From Diplolepis rosae (Eukaryota > Arthropoda > Insecta > Hymenoptera > Diplolepididae), in the NCBI GenBank assembly GCA_030998225.1, contig JAPYXD010000754.1, positions 2,480,001 through 2,544,000 on the forward strand: a stretch of DNA of 64,000 bases, in the 5' to 3' direction. The translations under genes were made by a program, and so were the position numbers. Below, piece after piece: positions 57,115 through 64,000 of the stretch (its first letter is position 1; each line of letters starts with the position of its first letter). The notes under the pieces were generated by a model. The model did no database searches. It was not told where the DNA came from and saw only the letters and a program-made list of their open reading frames with translations.

Positions 57115-57515
57115 TTCAACCTTATTATTATTTATCCGATTAATTATTCATTATTATTTTTATACTTTCAAATTACTACTTTTCCTAATTCACATTGCAC
57201 CGAATTGTCATGTTATAAAATAAAACTATTTTACCTGAACTACACCTGGACGAAAAATATTGTCGGGAGAATTTAATGCAGCCAATCGAAATTTTCAATT
57301 TAAATGATTATAAATTATGACTGTCTGAAATTGAGTTTTGGTGTCGTTATTTTTTGGCCAGATGAAATTGAGGTAAAATGGTTTTTTTGTGACATAAAAA
57401 TTCGGTAAAATGGGAATAAGGAGTAATATTAATTAGGAAATATAAAAATTATGACAAATGATCATTCGGATAAATAATGAATATAGGTTAAATGATTTGA
57501 AAATATAATAAGTAT
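57115..57515. mobile_element. Long fold-back element, copy 2 (relative of 4936-5565)
   Basis: Shares CACCGAATTGTCATGTTA, AGCCAATCGAAA and GGAAATATAAAAATTATGACAAATGAT with the element at 4936-5565, in the same order. The outer parts are lost or diverged. Confidence 0.6.
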
Positions 57516-58235
57516 AAAAAATTTGTGCTATTGTTCAGTACAACATTTTAAAATAATAAAATGTTTTACTTATCCGCATAGAACATTTTCTGATTATTAG
57601 TTTACTGGGTTGTTTTAGGAAATTGCACGTAGAATTTCAACTCTCGCATTAAAAAATGTAACTATCAAACGAAAAAGAACGAGAAATTAAGAAGTTTGAC
57701 CTGGAAACCAGTTGGTTAAGCACTCTTTGCAATTTTTTAACTGCATAACGAAACTTGCCTCAGGCTACCACAAATATTCATATAACTCGTCTACTAATTA
57801 ATTCTAAAAAGGGAGGCACCGATACTTTAACTCATTCAACAGGCCATATTCTGGTTTCGGAACAGACTCTGTTACTAATGTTAATGAGAGGAACTCAGTT
57901 AATGATAACTAACAAGTTATAAAAATCATCCTCACATCACTTTTAAAAGTAGTCTACTTTTTTCATGAAACTCAATTTCTTCATGTAATTAAGCAGAGCA
58001 TACAGATAATACTAAAAAATTTTACTCTCAAAGAGCAAACATATATTTTTTCAGCGCTTGAAACTAATGGAAAGTACAAGAAAAAAAAATTTTATTCACA
58101 TTATTTTCACTTCTTATTATAAAGAATTTTAATGTGATTAAAGAAGATTTCTTCAAATTACAGAAGCTCAACAAAACAAAAAAATTTTTATACGTGCGTA
58201 CGAGGAAATCCGAATGTATAATCACGATAAATTTC

Positions 58236-58449
58236 ATGTACTTACAGTTCTGAATGTTCATTTAACGATGGAATAAAATATATTTCCAGTACAAAATTTA
58301 TTGTTCTATTTATGTTTAGGACCCTTTAAATATACAACCTGTTACGAATTATACGTTACTTTTTAATTTACTGAGACAAAAAGCAGTTATTTCGTTTTGA
58401 TGAAGAATTTTTTTCATCGTTTAATGAACGTTCAAAACTGGAAGTACAC
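58236..58449. mobile_element. 214 bp MITE with exact 9 bp target duplication
   Basis: Left ATGTACTTACAGTTCTGAAT and right CAAAACTGGAAGTACAC are inverted repeats. ATAAATTTC occurs immediately on both sides (58227-58235 and 58450-58458). The interior contains the family words TTTAGGACCCTTTAAATATACAA and TACTTTTTAATTTACTGAG. Nine-base duplications are typical of Mutator-like elements; no transposase is present to confirm this. Confidence 0.88.
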
Positions 58450-58563
58450 ATAAATTTCCCATTAACACAAGAAAGGATAGCGTCGTTTTTACATTGTAGC
58501 AAATTCAATAGAGAAAGCGAATTCAAAAAAACTTGAATATATGTATAGCATACATACATAACA

Positions 58564-58990
58564 CATCACTTAATAAGTTCCTAGGATGACTAATAAAACA
58601 ACAACTTTTACGCGAACTTCGACTTCATTTATCAACATAGTCTTCTTCAAGAGTGATACATTCGTATCAACGCTTCTCTAACATTTCTATGTCTTTTTTT
58701 GTAGAACGACTAATTTTTGGCCTCAAAATATGCTTTAGTTTCGGTAATCACTTTTTTATTGAAGTCAAATCTCTTTCCCTGGAGCATTCTTTTTAGGTCT
58801 GCAAACAGGTTGTAGTCGCTGCGAGCCAGATCCGGAGAATACGGTAGATGGGGAAGCAATTCAAAGCGCAATTTGTGCAATTTTACCATTTTTGCGATCG
58901 ACTTGTGACATGGTGCATTGTCTTGGTAAAAAAGTACATTTTTTTCTTCATTTAGGGTCGTTTTTTCGCAATTTTTTCCTTCAAACGCAC
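58564..58990 (-). pseudogene. mariner transposase, C-terminal fragment (dead)
   Basis: The minus-strand frame encodes a recognisable mariner catalytic C-terminus: NVLFYQDNAPCHKS (second catalytic Asp), FELLPHLPYSPDLARSDYNLF (third Asp in SDYNLF) and KRMLQGKRFDFNKKVITETKAYF. The frame then meets TAG at 58710-58712. Downstream, two further lesions (a one-base shift and a TGA) separate remnants of the normal end, ending CITLEEDYVDK. A diverged terminal repeat (CACTTAATAAGTTCCTAGG) lies at about 58567-58585. The N-terminal DNA-binding domain and the first catalytic Asp are missing, since homology stops near 58990. Nonfunctional. Confidence 0.9.
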
Positions 58991-59121
58991 TGGCTGCACG
59001 GGTAAGGGTGCTAATGTTAAAAATGAATTGCTTCACGTACATTCAATGCTGGTTCACATAAGTTGATTTATTTAGTTAATTAACTTGTATAAAATATGAG
59101 TGGTGACACTTAACAATTTAA

Positions 59122-59632
59122 GGTAATACGATCACGAAAATTGGACCTCAGGAAAAAATAGATAATTTTGCTTTCAAGAATAGCAATATTATTATTTAAG
59201 GGCTAATTTGAAAGAGAAAAGATTATTTTTGATGAAAAAAATTTGAAACACAAAAAAATAATGTTATTAATAAATTTTATTTTTGCCCAAACTTATTTTC
59301 TTATCGCTTCGAGCCAAATTTTTAAAAATGATGCGATTCTAATAAATAACGGTTCATTTTTTTAGGAAAAAGATTCTCTACAACATGGCCGTTTCCTATT
59401 TATGAAAATCAATCAATTATTATCAAATTCAGCAATTTGTTTATAAAAATTTTGTTTAAAAAAAAATGTTTTTCTATGGTTTCAACCATTACAAAATTTG
59501 TTTTTAAAAATTGGAAACGGTCAAGTTGTAGAGAATCTTTTTCCTAAAAAAATGAACCGTGATAATATTGTTATTCTTGAAAGCAAAATTATCTATTTTT
59601 GCCTGAGGTCTAATTTTCGTGATCGTACTACC
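59122..59632. mobile_element. 511 bp TTAA-flanked fold-back element
   Basis: Left GGTAATACGATCACGAAAATT pairs with right AATTTTCGTGATCGTACTACC, with arms continuing through ATAGATAATTTTGCTTTCAAGAATA and its complement. TTAA lies on both sides (59118-59121, 59633-59636), as in piggyBac-type insertions. The inner arms also pair (GATTCTCTACAACATGGCCGTTTCC with GGAAACGGTCAAGTTGTAGAGAATC). A related GTTGTAGAGAATTTTTTCCTCGAAAAAG is at about 63750-63780. No coding sequence. Confidence 0.82.
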
Positions 59633-59664
59633 TTAAGGCACATAATCAATATAATGTAAATTCT

Positions 59665-60240
59665 TTCAGAAAAGTACCGGGAATTGATAATTCAAAACGC
59701 TCGCTTAAAAAAGATTTGACTATGTACTCACAGTTTTGAACGTTCATTGAACGATGACAAAATTTTTACTTTAAAAATAAATTAATTATTATGTCTATAT
59801 TTAGAGGATTTCAAATATACAATATGTTATTGAATATACGCTACTTTATAATTCAATGAGGAAGAAACTAGTCATTTAGTTTACAAAAAAAATATTTTTC
59901 ATCGTTCAATGAACGTTCAAAACTGTGAGTACATGATTTGACTCGCTCTGGTCGGCCATCAACGTCTTCAACTGAAGTTAACATCGCTAAAGTGAAGGAA
60001 ATTGTAACTGAAAATCGTCATTTAAGTTTAAGAGAGATAGCCGCTGAACTTTCTGTCTTACGAATCAATTCGTACCATTTTAAACGATTATTTGGGCATG
60101 ATAACGCACTATCTCACAAGGCTATCATTGTGAACGAATTTCTGACCAAAAACTCAACGAATATCATCGAACAACCACCGTATTCACCTAATATGGCTCC
60201 GGCCGACTTTTTTCTCTTTCCAAAACAGCAAAAAAATGTT
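59665..60240 (+). pseudogene. mariner transposase with internal deletion, split by a MITE
   Basis: The region from 59935 encodes a mariner-type N-terminal part (TRSGRPSTSS, then VKEIVTENRHLSLREIAAEL, the second helix-turn-helix region). It switches abruptly at about 60060-60095 to the C-terminal catalytic part (HDNALSHKAIIVNEFL, then IIEQPPYSPNMAPADFFLFPK). About 100 or more residues, including the first catalytic Asp, are missing. The MITE at 59722-59934 interrupts the N-terminal part (upstream residues RSLKKDLT run into TRSGRP). The homology ends near 60235, where a shared-terminus end (TATTTTTCTCCGTGTA) follows. It is a different mariner lineage from the 58.6 kb fragment. Nonfunctional. 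Confidence 0.85.
59722..59934. mobile_element. 213 bp MITE inserted in a mariner pseudogene, exact 9 bp duplication
   Basis: Left ATGTACTCACAGTTTTGAAC and right GTTCAAAACTGTGAGTACAT are perfect inverted repeats over these 20 bases and continue through CGTTCATTGAACGATG. GATTTGACT flanks it on both sides (59713-59721 and 59935-59943). Removing the element and one GATTTGACT joins an open mariner-like reading frame upstream and downstream. Best-preserved member of the family. Confidence 0.93.
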
Positions 60241-61010
60241 TGTAAGTTCTATATTTTTCTCCGTGTATATGGCCAAAGAAAAAAATATTATTGGATTAAA
60301 AAGCTCTTTTTCTTCAAATAATTTTTCAGTAATTTGAAAACATTTTTCATTTTTAATCAAAAGAAAGTTTGATAGAATAAAAAAAGCTTTTTTTATTCAA
60401 AGAAGTGTTTCTTTGACTCACATCATCGAATTTCCCTGATTAACTCAAAACGCGTAAAATTTATTTGAAGTAAATATATCTTTTTCTTTGAATTGAACAA
60501 AATTTCATCGAATTAAATTATTTAAAAATAAAAAAAAAATCTAACCTATTCAGAAAAGAAGGATATTAACAGAGAAATGCGAAAGTAAAATAAATTTCTT
60601 CTCTAACGTCCAAAACTTAACTCGATTGCAATTACCTTTCATTTAACAAATTATCTTTTAAAAAACACAGGTAAAATATTAACTGAATTTGGGTCACAAA
60701 ACTTACAAGAATAATCAATTAATTAAATTAATTAGAAAACTATATCAATAAAGGTTAAAAGACAAAGGATATTTTTTCTACTTTTTAATAGAAAATGTTT
60801 ATAATTAATGAAAATTACTACTAAGTTTCCTTCAAAATATTACTCTCAAACTTTCAAATTAATCGTCAATGACGTTGTTTGTTTCATAAAAAAATGCATA
60901 ACAATCATACGAGATTTTTCCCGTATTTCTGTTCACAATTACATCAAGAAATCATCAAAAAATACTTAAAGATCTTGAGACATATGTCATCAAGCAGGAC
61001 GTTTTTCGCT
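60241..61010. other. Degenerate fold-back remnants and AT-rich DNA
   Basis: TATTTTTCTCCGTGTA (about 60248-60263) is a shared-terminus-type end. Bases 60350-60545 contain AATCAAAAGAAAGTTTGAT, TTCAAAGAAGTGTTTC and similar self-complementary words. No gene supported. Confidence 0.35.
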
Positions 61011-61480
61011 TTTAATTCAATGACATTCCGATTATAGAATCGTGTAGCGGTCCAGAACGGGTCGAGGATAAACTATAAATGACAACTGTGGTAGCTACGT
61101 TGACAACTACCAGAGAGCATCCAGAGTCGCATTAATTTGTTTACCTTTGCCGGGAACGCGTGAAATTTAAATAAGTCTCGGATTTACAAACGCCCGAAAC
61201 GACCGCCGCTGCAGATTGCAGCTTGTTCATCAATCTCTTTTGCCGTTTTGAGCGCGAAAACCAGCAAGAGGATTCGCCACTAGTGCGGCTTTGCGTAATC
61301 ACACGTTTTTCGTTTTCCTTTGTACCAACAACGCGAAATACAAACTGGAAAACTGATTTCTTCTCGTATATAACAAAGTCAATTACACATGCTATGCCAG
61401 AAGCATTCGAGATATTAATATGGCTACAAATTATTATTATTATACGACATAATGTAATAATAAGTTTAGTTTAAGACAGC
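61011..61480. other. Single-copy GC-richer island
   Basis: Bases 61020-61350 are GC-richer than the surroundings (CGAAACGACCGCCGCTGCAG, TTTGCCGTTTTGAGCGCG) and match no repeat here. The 83-codon frame 61223-61474 has no recognised domain. Possible host regulatory or exonic sequence. Confidence 0.35.
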
Positions 61481-61689
61481 AATCCTAGTCTGACTTATAG
61501 TGAGTCGTTATGTTAACTTGAAGTAAGGAGCCGACCAAAAATTACGCAAGAACATTTTTCAGGCTTTTCAATCCACCGCCTCCCAAAAGAAAGCTTACAT
61601 AAATTTCTTATATATTCTGAATCATAGACTGTTAGACATGTTCAGAAATTCACAATATTTTTATTTTACAAAGGTAACGTACACTATTA

Positions 61690-62110
61690 AAAATTTCTAT
61701 CGTAATTTCCGGAAACACGTGACTGGAGTTTTATTCAGTTACAGTTTTGTAAAATTGAGATAAAATTTCAGAGAATTCAGTTACTTTTTAGTAAATTTAG
61801 GAAACAATTTCTCTAGTTTTATTTATAAAGTGTTGAATATTCTGATACTTGTATCTGAAAATTCTGAAACGTTTAACGGGATATTTATGATGTTTTTGAG
61901 TAAAGGTATCTTAAAATTACGAAAATTGTACTAAATTTTCTGAAATTTTTCTTAATATTACGAAACTCAATTGAATTTTCATAAAATGTATCTTAAAACT
62001 ACCAAATAGTAACCAAATTTTTATAAAATTCATCAGAAAATTACGAAACTGTAATAAAATTTTCAGTTACATGTAACTGTATAAAACTTCAGGTACACAA
62101 AACGTAAAGT
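61690..62110. repeat. Family E repeat, copy 2
   Basis: TTCAGTTACAGTTTTGTAAAATTGAGATAAAATTTC, CTGAAAATTCTGAAACG, several TTACGAAA words and CAGTTACATGTAACTGTATAAA correspond to the copy at 6586-6890. Iteration of TTACGAAANT-type words suggests a fold-back origin. Confidence 0.5.
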
Positions 62111-62640
62111 TTGTCCTGTTGCAAGTCTGGGTATCAGATTTCTTTAAAAGATTCTTATCTGAAAAATTACTGCAAAATTAAAGAATGCTCAGTAAATTAT
62201 TTTCAATTTCCCGGAAAAAAGTTCTGTAACATTTCTAAGCCATCAGCTCTGTTATTTTTGTTGGTTTTATCTCATATTCTCAACTTCGGAACGAATTCGG
62301 TAATTTTTAAAGAACTAATTTTTTACGTGTACATCTTATTCTGCAAAAATATTTCAAAAATTAAATGAAATAGAATATGCAGTAAAAATAAGAATTAATA
62401 TTCTATTAAATTTTCAATTCAAATTTTTTAAGGTAAGATCACATTCCCACCCCCGAAAGTCTCTATTCAATTTTTGAACGGCCGATCAGAATGATTTCTT
62501 TTATTAATGATTAAATATTAATAATTTATGATTTGATTAATGATTTCTCGTAGTGAAATCATTAAAATCAAAAGACATATTTTTCCATTCTCTAATTTTC
62601 TTTGACTTTAATTAATCTAAAGATCGAAGAGGCGAAATAA
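62111..62640. other. Unassigned AT-rich stretch
   Basis: The 85-codon frame 62111-62368 is AT-rich and unrecognised. No other feature. Confidence 0.3.
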
Positions 62641-62810
62641 TTTACGATACTCACTTAATTTCAATCAGTAATTTTTATTTATTCAATCAGTGATTTGATT
62701 CTACCTATAAATCAGTTGATTTTAACTGATTTATAAATATGACTTAAAACAACAGATTAAAGCTAGAATTCACTCACGGATTGAAATTAGTAAAAAAAGA
62801 TTGAAATATA
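62641..62810. repeat. Family D repeat, uninterrupted copy
   Basis: AATCAGTTGATTTTAACTG, ATGACTTAAAACAACAGATTAAAG and CGGATTGAAATTAGTAAAAAAA match the interrupted copies at 24.4 and 25.3 kb. It retains the equivalent of the hAT target (CTTAAAAC) and of the pogo target region without an insertion. Confidence 0.6.
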
Positions 62811-64000
62811 GAGAGTAACTAGCAATCAATTTACAAAATAACGGAAGAGAGAATATTCGACTGTAAATACCACACGATTAAACTTAGTTTCCCGTTACTC
62901 TTGCAAAAATAACTAATTTTTGATTTAAGAAAAGCAGTTTGTCGATTGTCATGTACTTAAAACAATTTCACGAAAAACATACTATTTGCTAGAAGGCACG
63001 TTCTTTCTCCATCGTTTTCCATCGTTTTCCACAACGTCGGATCCTTTTCTAAACTCCTGCTCTGCTAAATACAAATGCAGAAATTAAATTGTTTCTTGTG
63101 CACAAAAAAGCTAGAGAATTCTGCGTTAGATAATGTATTCCACTTGTAAATTCACGAAACATATTTGTATACACCGAAACGAAATGGTTTACTTCGGGAA
63201 AAAAACTTGAAAAAAAAAACAAATTCATTTAAATGACTGATTAAGATTTTTCGATACAACAAATATTTTCAGGACATTAATTCAACAAAAAAGAGAAATA
63301 TAAAATGTAAATTACTATCTTGACATTTAAGTTGAATGGTTTGTCCCAAAACTGTATAAATACTCTCCAAGAAACATCCTCTATAAATTAGATCAGACTC
63401 GGAACAAATGACGGCTGCTTTTACTCACATATTTTACGAAACCAAAGTTCAAAAACCGCTTTAAAAGATGTGAATATAGTAAATCACTATATATCCAGTT
63501 TACTAAAGATAATTATTACCAGGATTTTTTAAATAAACTTATGAGTTTCAGGTAGTAAAATATAATTTCCTAAAAAAAATAAACAAAATCAAAATGTTAG
63601 TTGTCGTCTCCAAAAATCAAGTCCCTAGAAAAAAATTTTTTTCGATGATGTTAAGACTAGAATCGTTAAAGGAATTAAAAAAAAATTTTTTTTTGAATTA
63701 ACTATATTTGAAAATTTTATTCTTTACTTTGAAAATTAAAAACAGTAGAGTTGTAGAGAATTTTTTCCTCGAAAAAGTAAGCCATGATTTATGAGAATCC
63801 AATCATATTTAAAAAATTGGTAGGAAGCGATAGCAATGAAAAAGTCTATGACAAAAAACATCATTAAAAGTATTATTTTATTTTAAGTATCATCATCATT
63901 AAGTAACATCATTAAGTATTATTATTTTTCGTAAGTTGTAAATTAAAATGCAAATTTAAATATAAAATAATGTTTTTTCTTTCATAAGACACGACTGATA
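62811..64000. other. Unassigned AT-rich end of the window
   Basis: No gene. Bases 63740-63800 (GTTGTAGAGAATTTTTTCC) are weakly related to the inner arm of the 59.1 kb TTAA element. Confidence 0.3.

Noticed and set aside
1..64000. tRNA and rRNA genes
   Set aside because: I looked for B-box-like GGTTCGAATCC motifs with matching A boxes and cloverleaf pairing and found only AT-rich chance matches such as TTGTTCGAATCAAA in a fold-back element. No rRNA-like sequence was seen.

Overview
The window looks like an AT-rich insect nuclear genome. Insect-type mariner, pogo/Tigger, hAT, TTAA-type and fold-back DNA transposons crowd it, and a candidate 75-76 bp intron is visible. A parasitoid hymenopteran would fit the style, but nothing in the sequence fixes the lineage. 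I found no conserved host gene, tRNA, rRNA or CRISPR array. Most open frames are short and are shadows of repeats. The window reads as an intergenic or intronic region turned over by DNA transposons, plus one large satellite block.

Layout. 0-4 kb: two copies of a dominant interspersed family (called family A here), one split by a fold-back insertion, and a 256 bp TA-flanked MITE. 4-10 kb: mostly unassigned AT-rich DNA with a 0.63 kb fold-back and a third family A copy carrying a nested 213 bp pogo/Tigger MITE. 10-14 kb: family A copies 4 and 5, separated by a tandem pair of hairpins built on TGACCTTGA/TCAAGGTCA. 14-17 kb: a large inverted duplication whose two arms each carry a small, probably spliced gene; one arm is interrupted by a 746 bp TTAA-flanked element, and a 208 bp MITE sits at its edge. 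17-26 kb: GC-richer single-copy islands, an 860 bp long-armed TA element, family A copy 6, a 766 bp pogo element and a 316 bp hAT MITE. 26-28 kb: the most complete family A copy, with a tail of iterated GCGCGAAGCGCG palindromes. 29-44 kb: many fold-back elements that share a CACTCAGAAAAA-like terminus but have unrelated interiors.

44.8-54.1 kb is a tandem satellite of about 54 monomers of 170 bp, with higher-order structure (1197 bp = 7 monomers plus a 7 bp insertion, and longer 22- and 24-monomer registers). 54-64 kb holds further fold-backs, two MITEs with exact 9 bp target duplications, a TTAA-flanked 511 bp fold-back and two dead mariner transposase fragments.

No genes form a pathway. 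The informative relationships are insertion histories: which element sits in which, with intact target duplications (TA, TAA, TTAA, 8 bp, 9 bp) and in several cases a related uninterrupted site in the same window. The best candidates for something undescribed are the inverted gene pair at 14.2-16.3 kb, the shared-terminus fold-back group, the 9 bp-TSD MITE family, and the composite architecture of family A. Percent identities and counts given as approximate are by eye.
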